64,000 bases of DNA from Parascedosporium putredinis. Taxonomy: Eukaryota; Ascomycota; Sordariomycetes; Microascales; Microascaceae. The notes beneath the pieces were generated by a model. It was not told where the DNA came from. It searched no databases and saw only the letters and a list, made by a program, of their open reading frames with translations. The position numbers and the translations under genes are program-made. Positions 1 through 13,900 of the stretch are shown here, in pieces. The number at the start of each line of letters is the position of its first letter. Position 1 is the first letter of the stretch. The stretch covers positions 2,356,001-2,420,000 of the forward strand of contig CASHTG010000016.1 of NCBI GenBank assembly GCA_949357655.1, written 5' to 3'.

Positions 1-3000
1 CTTGTTGTGTGAGCCAGGAAGCATCGTGATGGCCAGGAGCGATGGCCTAGGAAGGTGCACTACGGTGCCATCGCGGAGAATGTCACCCCACATCAGGTCC
101 GCCTGGATAAGGGCACTTCCTCAACCGAGACCGTACGTGGCTCATCCGAGTCCATGGAGCCACCAAGCGCCTCCAGGCCCGAGACGAGGCTGTCCCAGGT
201 ATCCTGAGGAAGCTGATCCTGCGACGAGGTGTCTGGGAGGATAACAAGTTGCACGAGGATGTCTCGTTTCTCTCCAAATCGCAGATCGCCGAGTGAAGCC
301 TCCGCATCCCGTCCCGTGGCTCGCTTTGTAATCTGAAGGGCGCCGCTGATCTTGTGGAACTTGGCGGGTGAGCCCTCGGGAAGCTTCAGCTTCAACTTGA
401 CGTTTTGGTGAGAGAGCGATTGCATGGCGCCCAGGCATCCCGCCAGGCATTCGCGCAGCATCATCCAATCCTTGACGTACGTGTACGACGCCTTCGTCCG
501 GGTCGACAGCTCAATCATGGTGTCCGGCTTGTGCGTCATGCCAAGGCCAAAGGAATGTATCGCGATCCTGCAAATCTCATTAGACTGTGTTTACACAAAA
601 ACAGAAGCCAATACAATCAAAAACTTACTTGGCGGCCTCGGCTCGCGAGACGACGAAATCCACGCTATCCACATCCGAGGTGGAAGCATCGCTAATGAGC
701 ATAATGGTCGCGATAGGGTTGTTGTACTTGCGTTGCATGAGCAGGTCCATGGCCACGTTGGCACCCTCCACAACATCCGCGCGATGGCTCTTCTGCCCAA
801 CGGGCCGAATCGACGAGAGGATGTTGGTCCAACCGGGCCAAGACTTGGTCGTCATGCCCACAATGGGCACGCCGCCACCTCCGGACCCAAAAGTAACCAG
901 ACCCATGCGGTCTCGCTCACCAAGCGAGTTGACCATGAAGCGCAGCGCATCACGGACAAGATTAATCTTGACGCCTTGCATGGAGGAAGAGATAGGGACG
1001 ACCACGACGACATCGATAGGGACGTGCACGGTCGGCGCCATGAGCGGGCTCTTGGCGAAGTTGGTATACTCCGTTGGCGCGGTAGTGGCCGACTTGGGGC
1101 CCCACGACGACGCAACCGATGAGACGCGCTGCTGCCGCGATCCTCGGTTCCAGTCTGTCTCCTCATCCGTTTCGGAGAACTCGCCACGGTCATATTCGGG
1201 GCTCCGCACAGGAGATCCCTCGACCGCGTTGAGGTCGAGCAGAGCTTGCTGCCAGAGCTTGAGCTGGTTTCGGTTTTCGAAGCGGAGGTGGAACTGGGGG
1301 AGCTCCGCCACGGAGAGAGCCAGGGTGAGGATGTTTTCGTCGATGCTACCGGTTTCCGAAACATCGTTGAGATGCTTCTTGATGAGGATCGAGCCCTTGA
1401 GCGTGCACCGCGTTGTCTTCTTGGGCATACCGTTCTCGTCCCATTGCTGCGCTGCCGCAATGCGCTTCTCCTTGACGCAGATCAACATCTCGGCAAAGAG
1501 GAAGCACTCGAGCTCTTGCCAGGACATCTTGTCCTTGCCGACCTTGAGCGTTCCGTACAACCGCAACTTGCCAAATCTGCTTCCAAGTTAGTACTCATAG
1601 AAGGGGGAACAGGCACTTCGTAGGGCAAAAAGCGCCTCTGTTTGTTTGCAAACTCACCTGCTAAAGTCAAGGCCATGCCAGTTGTCCACCCTGTTCCTGA
1701 GATTCTCCGTCATCTCGTCCAATACCTCGCGAGCCTCATAAGGGTAGAACCGGGGAGCGCTTCGCGCGGGCGAAGGGGGCGAGCATAGGACTCGTCTATC
1801 CTCGCGGCGAGGGGCGCTACGGACGGCGTGAGAGCGAGGTCTTCCGGGTCGGGGCGCCATTTGTTGTCGGGGACCTCGACAGTGATAAGACAGGTTAGGG
1901 TCTGCTGCTGCCTTGACTTGGTCATCGTCGGGAATTCGGAGCGCACCGTGACGGTGGGAGCTGGGATGGGGTTTCGGGCGACGCTTCGGGGACTACCGGG
2001 TGTTGTCTCCATGGCCTGCAAATCGTAATCGTGGCGGCGGGTGGGGCCGCTCTGCGTCGTCTCGGGATATCCACCAGACGAGGCCACACCAGTAGCCTCG
2101 CTATCGCTTCGAACGTGGCCACGCGAGGCACCATATCGATCGGAGGGGCTTCGCGACTGTCGCGAAGGCTGCCATGTCCATTTCGTCCACCGCTTTGTCT
2201 TTGGTTCGAGTCGACGCTAGCTGCGCGGGGCCCATGAGGCGCATCCCAACTGTTGTTATTGTTGTTGTTGGGAGTGGGAGTAGGTGTCCCTTGAGACCTG
2301 TTGTCCGTCGCCGAGGCGGATCTCACCAGGTTTGTGATTTTCTCTGTGAAGCGGCACAAGATTAATATCGCCTCGAGCCGCAGCTTCTAAGCCTGCCCGG
2401 GGTGCCCCTGCTTGAAACTTACCGATATCCAACACATTGCCTGCCCTACTCGTGTCCAGGTGCAAGGGCGCATTACACATGGGGCAGTACTGGGACTCGA
2501 ATTCCCGGATGAACTCGTAGAAGCATGCTTCGTGGGAAATATGCCCGCAAGAGAACTGAAGTATCCTCTCACCCCGGAGCGTGTGCTCTAGGGGTTCTTC
2601 GCACACGGCGCATTCGCTGCCCACAAAAGTGCGCTCGCGGCGCTGGCGGCTGCGATCGACTGCCGTCGCCATGGTGGTGGCTGTACTAAAGCTGTGTAGA
2701 CTTCGAATGTCTCGGCTGTTTCTCGAGCCGATGGAGCTAACTGAAGGTGAGAATCGGTGGCCTCGCGCCGAGGTTGACCGTGCAAAGCCTAAAAGTAAGG
2801 GGTTAAAAGGTCAGCGTCAGGAGTCGTGCGAATTGAGGCGAGCTTGGTGCCGTTGCGTTGAAAATGCGCTCTCGCACCACGAGCGGGGATGTGGAGTGCG
2901 GGTCAGGATGGCGAGTCTCTACCACAGCCTACATGCGAGGAAAACGCAATCGAGGGTAGAAAACGAGACGACAAAAGGAGTCACCACGACGTACTTTTCT

Positions 3001-3175
3001 CGGGATATGTAGGCGTGTCCAAATCGTAGTCTGGTCGAGGTCGTCGTTTAGGAGGCTTGACTGCCGATGATTCAATGAGACCAAGCTTGGCGAGTTGAGT
3101 TTCCTCAACCTCGATTTTGCGACCAGATGAAGAGGAGCTGCCGTATCCGTAGCGGTCCTTTAGGCGGCTGAACAT
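1..3175 (-). CDS. RING-H2 / PH / VWA domain scaffold protein (Ste5/Far1-type architecture), C-terminus beyond window
   Basis: Five exons are visible: 3175-2995, about 2680-2423, 2343-1658, 1576-629 and 567 to beyond position 1. Donors are GTACGT, GTAAGT, GTGAGT and GTAAGT; acceptors are CAG; the third intron has a TACTAAC branch site. The ATG at 3175 opens a short basic, Ser-rich N-terminus. A C3H2C3 RING-H2 lies near residues 84-130, starting CAVCEEPL and ending CPMC. A PH-like module starts near residue 375 (FGKLRLYGTL), and a VWA domain lies near 560-760. RING, PH and VWA in this order is the plan of yeast Ste5/Far1 pheromone scaffolds, where RING binds G-beta-gamma and PH binds membrane lipid; that role here is inference. 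The VWA MIDAS (DxSxS) reads PISSS, so the metal-binding Asp is missing. Frame breaks at G runs 2145-2148, 1775-1779 and 111-113 each need one added base. The 314-nt first intron is the least certain. Confidence 0.85.
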
Positions 3176-3360
3176 TAAAGAGCTTCACTCAGTTTCGATT
3201 TGCGAATAAGACCCGACATCAACCCCGGTTGCTGGTCGGTTAGGATAAAATGAATCGAAATTGGCGATATAAGGGAGGAAAGGGAAGGAGGGAGAAGAAG
3301 AAGAAAGGAGAGAGAGAGAAAAAGAGTCAGAGAGAGAGAGAGAGAATGTGTGTGTGTTAT
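3176..3360 (-). promoter_or_regulatory. CT-rich leader of the RING/PH/VWA gene
   Basis: Immediately upstream of the ATG at 3175 the coding strand is almost pure pyrimidine for about 70 bases (positions 3280-3345; GA-rich on the plus strand), including a perfect (AG)n run at 3329-3345 and (GT)n at 3346-3357. CT-rich tracts just upstream of start codons are common in filamentous fungal promoters and leaders. No convincing TATA box is seen. Confidence 0.45.
3329..3357. repeat. Compound microsatellite (AG)n-(GT)n
   Basis: Dinucleotide AG repeats run directly into GT repeats, within the presumed 5' leader of the minus-strand RING/PH/VWA gene. Confidence 0.9.
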
Positions 3361-6300
3361 GGAAGAAGGAGCGAGTGAGTGTATAGATGAGGTGGTGGAG
3401 TTGGAGAAGAAGAAAAAAATAGAATGGGAAGCGAAATGGTGGGTAATTGTGGCACGGCCAGCAGGCCAGGAAATGGGCAAGAGGGCCGCTAGTAATAGTT
3501 TTAGCAGGGTGTCCTGGCGTTGGTCGATTTTTCGCCTCCCTTTGGAAATTTGGAAAGGGAGCCCAAGCGGGCATATAATATCATCTGGGGGATCAACAGT
3601 CGGGCGGGCGGGCCAGGGTCTTGATTGACCCTCGTCTGCGAAGGATGTCGGGAGTCAGTGGGTTGACAAGGGGGTCGAGCCGGGGGTGTGGAAAAGTGAA
3701 AAGTGAGGTTGCAAGACAAGGGAGTCTGGCCAGGGAGCCTAGGAAGGGGAGGGGGAGGGTGTGTGGCTCTGGGACCGACATGGATCAATGGATGGGCTGG
3801 CTTGGGATTCTGGCCGCCGTGGGCGAGGAACAATCGCCAGGTTGCACTGGACCTGGTGGTACTCTCGTCTAGCCTTGGGCAACTGTTTCAAATCAACGTA
3901 TCAACAATGCTGGGATTTCCGCGAGACGACGGGGCTACCCATCATGGTGGGTTGCTCGGATCGGGAAAGCTGCTCGGGGATGCAAAACGGCTGGAGCATA
4001 AAACTCTCGAGATACAAGGAGTTTGGTAGTGGTGGTATTATTAGAATGAGGGAGGTGATAACTGAGCGGGAAGTTGACGTAGTTTCTTGGGCCTTTACGG
4101 CAAGGGATGATGTCGAGCTGAGCGCAATGGCAAAAAGGGAGGGGAAACAGGACTGCTTCGCTGCCGCTTGAATTGCGACGACGTACGTCAGGCCCAAGAT
4201 TTGCATGCACCCGGGAGCAGTGTGTCTTTCTCCTGCTTGCTTGTCCTGTGTGTGCTCCAAGAGTGGGAATGGTTCAATGTTCTTTGGGAACAGATCGGCC
4301 ACGCAATCACACTCAAGGGGAGGGGGAAGGGGAGCAGGAAATAAGGATGCACGGTGAAAAACAGAGACCACGAGATTGATGAATCTCAACTACAAGGCAA
4401 GCAGCACTGAGGACTCCACCGATCAATGCAAACTGGATGCGTAGCGGATAAGAGAGGGGGACGACTGAGTATTCCGTGTGGGGAATCCAAAGGCTCGGCG
4501 CTGTGTCGCTTTAGATTTTCTGAAAAGGCTCCCGCCTCCCAAAAACTGGACTAAGAATCCCCGCCCATCGCTCATGGGGAACGTTCTCCTTGCAAGCTCG
4601 TCGACCCAGCTCCGGTTTCTCGCCGTTCTCCTTCCCGCCGTGTTCCTCCGCTCCTCTGCGGCTGTCGGTGGGCTTTTGAATGGCTGCAAACTCCCTCAAC
4701 AGGCTTTGTGGCGAGGCCCAATGACCAGGACTAAAGGTCTCCGTGGTCCACAAAGTGCCCGAGCCGAGTAGATGGCTTGCTTTTTTGCTTCTTTCTGGTG
4801 AGAGAAGCACTCGGTTCGCATCCGTTGATTGGAATTCCAGGCCAAGACATGCAGCAGTCGGGACCCGATTGCGAGGACTCTCCTTCTTCATGGAACCAGC
4901 GTTTCGCCCATGATTGGGGGCCCATAGGCGCTCCTTCCGAGACTCGACCCCTTCCTTCCTGTTCGAAACTGGATGCACGAGGGATACCTTTTAGACCAGG
5001 TCGTTCGACTCATCACCATTTGATCCTTCCTCCATTTCTCGCCTTCGAGATACCTCGTGTGTTGCCTACTGCTTCGTACAATGCAAGCACCATGCACAGC
5101 AGACGAGAGCAGGCCACTCCAATTCTCACACCACAATCGCATCGACAAACTCTTCAGAGTCGCTGTATGCAGTAGCATTCCAAAAGAGCCCATCAAGAAT
5201 CCATTCCGTATCATTGGGAAACACTTGTGGGCCCGATACCTCCAAGGGATGAATGATGGAGGGGCCGCACTAGCTAGACTGCCAAACCGCGTATACTACT
5301 TTTAAGTATTCTTTGGCCGGCCCATATTTTTTCTTCTCTTGCCCTTTTCTCCCGAAGTCAGAGAAGCTGCCATTGACTTTTCTCCATCCTGGGCCCACCC
5401 ACCCAATCTGCCTCCTCCAAGTACTTTGGCCTGGCCCAGCCTAGAAAGGGGTACTTTGGGAATACAGAACAACAAGGTACTTCCACGTTTCAGAAGTATG
5501 GGTTTATACTTTCTATGCGGCCTGAAGCGGGTACCCTTTTGTGAAGCTAGACCTTCTCGTTCGAGCGAACCCAGAGAAGTCTGGGGGTTGACAGGGGAGC
5601 GGGACAACGACCCTGGTGCCGTCTTCCTCCGGGGTGGCGCTGGCCGCAAGGTGAGAAGGCAGCACAGCCAACTTCTCTTCCTTTTGGAGCTCAAGCTCGA
5701 AAGACAATCGACGTCCCCCTTCCCTTGGGCGATTCAGCAGTGGGACCCTGCACTACGACTGTTCTGCAGTGTGGTTGATGAATCGTTCGCTTCCCCCATG
5801 AACATTCAAAATCATTCGGTCAAGGCGAACAAGGGATTGTTCAAAGTAACTTGGTGGAAGTGCATTAGAGCGTGCCCTTCGAACACCAGGGCCCAAGGTG
5901 CATCCAGGAACAGTTGCACAAATCGAGGTGCGAAAGGAGGTGCGATGAGTTGTATCAACGCCGAGCGGATATAATAGCTCGTCACCGTCACAGACCAAAA
6001 TCCAGCAGTGTCAAGATGGGTGAAGTTTGCATCGCTCTTTTGTCCAAGGCTTTGGCCAGTACGATCAGGATAAGATTTTAGGCTTCAAAATCAAATCTTC
6101 AAATTCCCAGTGGATGGGCCCGATCGCTCTGCTAATAAGAGCCAGCACGATACGAAGTACATGCACTGAATTTCCTAGATGGGCTTGATGGGGTCATTGT
6201 ACCAGATACAGAAACGTACAGTCTCACAAGCGAAACACAAAACCCAACCTTTATGGCCTGACGGCTCGAGCCACGATCTTCCTTGTGAATAGCCAACTAC

Positions 6301-9300
6301 CATCGATCGGGATCTCGGTTTTGTCTCTTTTCCTTGTAACAAAGCAAAAAGACCATGGCCAAACACTCAGGCTCCTAAATCTACATGTTTAAAATGTGCT
6401 AGAAGCTCATTGGATTAATCCACACCCAAACCAGCGGTACCCGATTCGAACCCAGCTTTCTCCCACCAGGCCAATATTATGCGATTGTGCGATCAGTACA
6501 TTGATGGATAGATAGGTGGTTCGAAGATGCTCTCTCCGGAGTGAAATTTGATGGCGCTTGCCTTTGATGTACTTGGAAACTCCACAGCGAATGACGAATA
6601 GCAGAAATCGGGCGGATGAGTGGCAGGACGAGAAGTATTCAACAAGCGATTCTGTAGTCTTGCCACAGGGAGGAATGCGCCGGCAACACTTGTGGCTAGT
6701 GTATCCCCAGGTACTTTGAGGTATCATCGATGGCTAAATTGTTCGAAGGGAAACGAAACGAAATTGGGTCCTCTGTTTAGTTCATTGGAGACGACCATTG
6801 CAGTGGGCCCCATCCAACCGATGAGAGGTAAGGCGCCAGGGTCCCTGAGTTGTGAGCCACGCTTGAATCGCAAGCTTCGACAACATCGACGAACGGAACG
6901 AAGGCCTTTTGCCCCCTTGCAAAGCTGGGGAACAAGTGAATCGCAAATGGGTTTATTTCCTTCTGCTTCTTCAGAAAGTCGCAGCGTCCTTCCAGATGGC
7001 TCTGACTCCCAGCGTCAGCCCAGGCACCTTGGGGTTGAGCATGACACGGGCCCGAGATGCTCCGTCCATGCTCAACGCAATGCTACGCTCGCCGAGGAAC
7101 TGTCGTGGGAATGTCTTAGCCGGATCAAGCATCCGTCCACATTTAGCGGCAGTATGCCCGTCTTGGTGTCCTGTTGATGCAACACTCCTCCGTGCCGACA
7201 AATGATACCTGCGTCGATGTGCAGGTGAGATATTTCCCTAGCGTACCCCGGCAATTCGCCTCTGGTGCCTGCCCGATAATAATGGGCAAGAGAGCGAGCC
7301 AGATGTGAATTGGGGAGGTGCAAAGCGAAAAACAGAAACTGCTGAAACCTGAGCGTTGAGCGACATCCGTTTGAATAAACAATGGATCAATCGACGCCGC
7401 AAGAACATATGGAGTACCCCAATGTTCAATGGTGGTGGCATCCCTCGACTACACCAAGCCCAGTGGATTTCAGTGTTGCCAACCTCCTGGAAAGAATTCC
7501 GAACTGGAAGCAGAGGAGAGTTTTCGAGCCTCGTTCTCGTCTTTCTGACAATTTCGAGCAATGATCGGCAATGGCCCAGTTGATAGTCTAAAACCTTTTT
7601 CTTTTCCCCTCACCTTCTTTGTATCCTTTCCCTTCGGTCCCGAATTGCTACCCTTTGGTTCTGACAGTCCGGGAGCATTCAGAACGGAAGGATTTCCCAG
7701 GTTCTCGTCCAGGATTAGCATCAGTGCTTCGCTCCCGAGTGGATGGATAGTGGATTTCACGTCTCCAGAGCGCTGTCAACCAAGGATTTGACGTCGAGGA
7801 CTTCCATGGTGCGTTACAGGCACCATATCACCAGCGTTCCTTGGAGTTGGGTTGAGAAGATACTTCAAGAACCTCAAGACCCTCGTCACATCAACAAACA
7901 AGACACGCCATCTCCAATCTTCAGTTTTTTTGCATTTCCATTGGTAAAATCTTGAATCCCAGCTGCGAGCAGTTCGCTTGCGGCTGGCGCTTTGACCGTC
8001 CGGGTAAAAACCAATCAATGTCTTTGGCCTTTCCCCAAAGCAGACCAAGTGAAAGATCCAGTGTGAAGCTCGGCGCCGCTCACGGACTCCCATCCCTCAT
8101 GAGCGATAGACTATGCTGGACGTGGTCCCGCCACCCTACACTACATGAGTGTAAACGACTGTTGGCCCCCCTCCAACAAGGTTGATGAGAGGGCTCAAAG
8201 GTGCGCTGCTGCAGCCAGCGCGTCCGAGCCGTCGGCTGACCCAGGTACACCCGCCTCCCTTCACGATGAGAAGATGGTCGAAAGTGATGGTCCGGAGCAT
8301 AAAAGTACAAAGCGCACGGATTGCCCCATCACGCGCAGCAGAAGAGGTGGATCAAGTACCGCTTCCAGCAAGTCACTCCTCAGCACTAGCTGTACAGAGA
8401 GGTACATCACCACCTGTCGCTGGTGATGCCCCGTGTCAAAACCTGCACCAAGACAAGTTTCACGGTTCCTGCCAAATTCTTCTCCCAACTGTCAACGACC
8501 CATCACTGCCCCATTTCGCTCAGTTGCATTCTCTAGCTCGAAACTACGCAAGTTTCTAGAAGGAAAAGAAAGAAAAGAAACAGAAAAAGGAAGCAGGAAC
8601 GCAAGGCACAATTCGTCGAGAAAAGAGGAGAAGCAAGAAGGGAAGGAGAAAAAAACCCCCGCCGAGAACAATGCGCCAGCCTCCAAACTTCTACAAGAGC
8701 ACTGGAGGGGATCAGATTTGGTTACAATCTCATCATCCCGCTCCACTCGTCATTCGGGGGAGGGGATGTTTCCCGGAACGTACAAAGAGTGGTTTCCCCA
8801 TTCATGCAGCGCCGGGAGACTGCGATTACCTACAGTATGCTGGTGATCGGAGGATCCCCATGCCCTCCTCTTCCCGCGTCAGCATGACCCTCCCATTCCT
8901 TTCCCCAGGACAGCTCCCTCAAGCGTGAACCATAATACTTTCCGTATTGTTCTTTTTCACCACTGCGCCCACCTTCTTGTGACCCCCACCCGGTCTGCCC
9001 TGGCCTCGTCCAGACCATGGCCATGGTGGCATTGCGCTTGGCTGCTGGCGAGTCAAAGTTTATTACTTTTGCCCGCTCTGCTTGGCAGATTCGATAATCG
9101 TCCGTGCGCGAAAGAGGCCACCCAATCTGAGCCATCTCTGCATGTGAGAGCATTGATGAGCTTTCCGTTTTGTGCCTCTGTGCACTCGCAGAATTGAGCT
9201 GTACATTCAAAGTGCTTCTACCCCTCGCAGCCAGCGTCCCAATTCGATGCGGTCAAGAGGTTGAAGTCCTCACCCACCTCCTTCCTCCAAGCGGGGAAGA

Positions 9301-10955
9301 AGAGGAAAAGAGCAAAAAGAGAGACAAGAAAAAGCAGGCAAGGATCTGCCTGCTAACGAGGAAATGACATACCAGGTACATTTCAATTGAGGACGTTGGA
9401 CAAAGCCTGAGCACGGAAGGAGCGCTTGGATCCTTTTCTCACAACCACTCTTTCGGAGGCGGGCCATTTCCTCCTTTGGCTTAACATCTCGACTTTCTTG
9501 GCTCTTCAGGCACTTCTCTCTCTCTCTCTCTTTCTCGCTCCTTGCGTCCCTTCCCCTCTCCATAGTGCCAGCGCTCCCTGTAGAGCACGAGCACCAAGGC
9601 AGATGCGGTCTCGGCGGCGGAAGCGTAGTTGCCGCCACTAGGGATCAGTGCCAGTCTCAAGTGCCTCGAAACTGCCGGTCAGTGAACGGAGGCGGCATAT
9701 GGCTACGAAGAGACGAACAACAGGTGCGACAGGCAGCTCTTAGACTGGGTCGTCCCTATGTTGCTGTCGCTGAATAGATTTTGGATTCCAAGATAGCAAT
9801 ATCAAGTACCTCGCTCACGTCCTCCGCGTCTGGTAGGTACTTGATGTATTCACAGCCGGCAGCATCCACCCTAATTGTGTCGGGAGCGCTTGGTACCGTC
9901 CGTCTGTCTGCACGATTCAACACAACTACCCTCGGAACATCCGCCCGGCCTTGCACCCCCAACCGCCAGTTCGATGGGTGAGGGCTCTGTCCAATCAAAC
10001 CATCTTGCTCCTCTTTAGCTTGAGACCTCGCCGCACGCACGCAGAGGCACGGGCGTTGGGGGTTGAGTGCTTCCCGATCAACCTCACGATCAAAATAGTC
10101 ATAGCAACGACCGTTTGCACTAATAAAAAGAAGAGCGCCGCTTGCGACACTTAGTAGAAGCTATGGGAAAAGAGGGCCTCTTCGATGTTGTTGTCCTCCC
10201 ACGGACACGGGCGTCGAGCGGACACAGACTGGGCATTCCTTTGGACGCGGCCAAACCCCTGCATCTACCGAACTGGGTTTTCGTGAACGCTTTTGGGGAG
10301 GGTTCGCGCCGGGTTGCATGTCTCCACTTCCTTTTGAGCCATTAGATTCAAATTTGCAATATTCTTGTTTCCTCTACAATTTTACACTAATACTTGTATG
10401 CCTCGATTCCTGGAGCATCACTTTTGTACAGAGGTAGAGGCTTCGGAGTGTACGTGGAAAAGGAGTAATACCCCATTGTTCCGTCTCCCAGTCTACTGGA
10501 AATTGGTGTGGACAGGGGGAGAGAACGGGACTAGCCCCGGCCACCCTCCTCAAAAAGAAGGAGGAATAGAAAAGAGAAAAAGGGTATTATGAAGAAATGG
10601 AAGAACGAAACGAAGGAAGGGCTGAAAGGATTCAGAGGCATGGTCAGATAGTGGTAGGGGAATAGGTCGGGGACGTTCTCAGCATGCACATACCATGATC
10701 ACCATGATGCTTGCACATCCCCCACCTGATCTGTCTCAGAGTCTCGAGATGGTGGGAGGGCATGTCTCAACCCATGGCGGCAGCTTTTGCTTCGCCGCGT
10801 TTGATGGCGACGAAAGGGGCAGCTTGGACAGCTTTCCTAGGACCGAGGTATGATGGTATGATGGTTTTTGACAAGTACATGCTTGTGGCGGAATGACAAC
10901 CCTGTAAAAGGAGAGGTTGAACTATTTCCAGAGAATAACTTGGCGTGACCCCTGG

Positions 10956-10974
10956 TTTTTTTTTTTTTTTTTTT
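10956..10974. repeat. Poly-T tract (19 nt)
   Basis: An uninterrupted run of 19 T in intergenic DNA. I see no element ends beside it that would make it a retroposon tail. Confidence 0.85.
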
Positions 10975-13900
10975 GTCGCCTTTGCCTTTTGCGTGTGGAG
11001 ACAAGTGGTGCAGCATCCCGGCCGACTTGTTATCCTGTGGCGCACCCAGCCATAATCTCAAGTCTCAGGACCCTCGGGTTTGGGTTGGCACAAACCCAAA
11101 GCTGCCATTGTCTGGGGTATTAAGCTGGTCCCTGAACTGTAAGATGTTAGCGTAACTCACTCACTTTTGAAGAAAGTTCCAGGGTTTTGCGTTCAAGACA
11201 GTTCGATATCATCCCTGCGGGTGCTTGTGAGTTCCCTTTTTCGGTCTTGGATTTGACAAAGGATCGATCCCAATCCGCATGCCTGGTTTGCCCGTCTCGT
11301 CCACCTAATCCCAGCCCCCGTGGCGTTTGTCGTAGTGGTTGGGTTGTCTTTCCCTATGATCGGCGACCAGCCGAAGGGGGCGCCACATTTTGCTCTGATT
11401 TTGATGGGATTGATATGGCTAGATGGCTTGAGAAACACCTGCAGAAGACCAACAGTTGGGCCTCCACGATGCATGGCGCCCTCTGCAACCATAGCCTCAC
11501 CACTTTAGCGAAGTCGCCGAGCTTATCATCCCCAGGAGTAGCACGCCAAATGATGTGAATAAAGTGTCGAGGTCGACCCTCCTCAGGGCAGGGACCAGGT
11601 AGCTACCCACCGGCCAAGGGTTCGGAAATCTTTTTACTGAATACCTCGATGCAGTCAGGCTAGAATGCACCAGACCTTACCACGTCTGCAGCCTGGTCCA
11701 CTCTGCTTCGACCCACTTGCTCGCAGCTTCAGGAGCTCATCCTCTTCGAGCATCCAGTGATTTCAATCTCATTTCCAGAGCTTTGTCTAGAATACCCGAT
11801 GGCCCAAGTTCAGGCCATTGTTTTTGCTGTGAGCAATACTTGTGGAATCTTGATATCTCTTTGATAGTGGTGCCTATCCCCAGACACTGAGACACATGTA
11901 AGTATTCCTCTGGTGCCAACGAAAGACATTCATCCTGTCAAATGGGCGGAACTAGACTTGGGGGAGTGTTCGACACTGTTCCTGAGCTTAAACCAGACCC
12001 GGCAGTGATCGACACCCGAAGAATCAGGGACTGGTGGGAAAAAGAACGCGAGGGGACGTGTGTATTCCTTGTTTTGCGGCAACGGCCGCATGGCTGGCTA
12101 GCATCGCCCAAAGGCGCAAACCTTCCCCTTTTTTCTCCCCGGCAGAATTGATCTCTATTACTGCCCTCGCCAACAGGGCTGTCAGCTGTCTCGGTCGGCT
12201 TCGATACGATGGCTTTGCCTTGGAAAATGAGATGTGGGACAGCCCACAGACAAGTTTCGACCTTCCCGATCCATTCTCGGCTTCTTGTTCCCATCACCAA
12301 TCAAGGAGCCCCGGCTTGTTTGCTGGCGACCTTTGGTCTAAAGCGGGAGGGATCGTCACCACCGTAAAAGAACGCGAATGCTGCCCACATGGTGAGGCTG
12401 CTTTTTAGCTCCGCCAAGGTTCGCAGGCGGGGCTCTGTTGGAAGGAGTCTCGAAGACGAGAGCGTGGAGGGGCGCCACTTAACTCACCGGTGGGCGGGTT
12501 CACTTCCCCCTTCGAACAGTCAGGATTTTGGTGTGCCCCATGATATCTATCAAATTGATTTCAGGTTCAGACAAGTAGCTGTTCCACATTAACCCTACAC
12601 TGCTGGTTAGCGGGCGGTGCTTGGGGCGATTCCCTGGAAGAACGCTCGCTCTCATCCCCCATTGGTTACACCAACCAGCTGAAGGGGTCCCCTCCTCGCC
12701 CAGGGCGCTGTGCCCTCTCAATTCGAGCCCGCGCAAGCACTTCTGATTGAAATCCCCCTTTCAATCTGGGCGTGGAGCCCTCGGCAAGGAAGGAGAGAGA
12801 GTGGGCATCGAGATTGAGCGAGGAAGAGTGGGAGATTGCGCAAACGCGGTGACGAAGAGGGCCAGTGCTGGCCGCCACGTGTGAATTGTCGGAATCATCC
12901 CTCACTCACTTCCTAGTCAAGCACGCATTCGGAAAAAGAAATGATCCTAGGTGGATGGAATAGATTGGATGGCTTGGATGGATCCATTCCAATTGCTATT
13001 ATTGTTGGTGGAGTGGGGCTTTCTCTCCCTTCCTTTTCCTTCTTTTCTTCCCCACCACCGACGCTCTGGAATTTCCGTCGGGGGCAAATGGAGAAGAAGG
13101 AGGGTAGATGATCCCTTCCATCCTGGGGAAAAGAATCTTCGATGCTGGCCTCCTTGAAGACGTGTGAGGCACCCCTGCCACTGGCTCTTCCCCCTCCTCC
13201 TCCTCCAACTTGACCCCTTGACGACTAGTACATAATAGTTGGCCGCCACTCCTGGCATGCAGTCATCTCGCAAAGGTCAGAGTTGTTCTTTGAGAGTTCT
13301 TCTTCGCACCACCTGCATCATGCGACGTCAGGATGTCGCCGCGAGCCTGTCACCCCCATCCTCTCCCCCAAGATCGCGCAAGAACTCAGTTCGGAGGCTT
13401 GCTCAACCCTGATGCTTTCACAGACAACTTCGACGAAGCTAGTCCCGAGACAGCAAAGGCAGAAGCCGAGTTGACCGCATTGAGGGGTCGGCGTTCCAAC
13501 TGATACATGCGCTAAAAGGAAATGTGCGTCCCCATAGCCACTTTCAGGCCATCTTTAGCAAGATCCCGGCTGTGTTCGGACCCCGTCCCCAATCTCTTCT
13601 GCCGCCATCGTGATCGTCTCTTGATTACTGCTTTTCCCACTTTGCGCAAGGAAAGCTTGACTACGAAGGAAAATGGGAGAGCAAAAAGAGGCAAAAAAAA
13701 TACGAAAAACGCCTTATCTGAGGCGTGAACCGGTCAAGTTTCAGTCCGGTTGACAGCCGCACTCCCTTGGTTGAACAAAAAAGGGGAGTATTCGTTGCCC
13801 CTGTGACGTACAGAATAGAACCACATTCTTTGGGGCCTTTCATCGCCCTTTCATCTAGTGTTGAGTTGAACCTGTCCATGACACTTTGCACGTCACCCAT

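Noticed and set aside
587..1591. 334-codon open frame on the plus strand across the RING/PH/VWA gene
   Set aside because: It is the mirror of the PH/VWA exon. The minus-strand frame has domains and spliced exons; the plus-strand translation has none.
6430..6480. GGTTCGAATC-like B box on the minus strand (around 6446)
   Set aside because: The flanking bases do not form a T-stem and no A box or cloverleaf can be folded.
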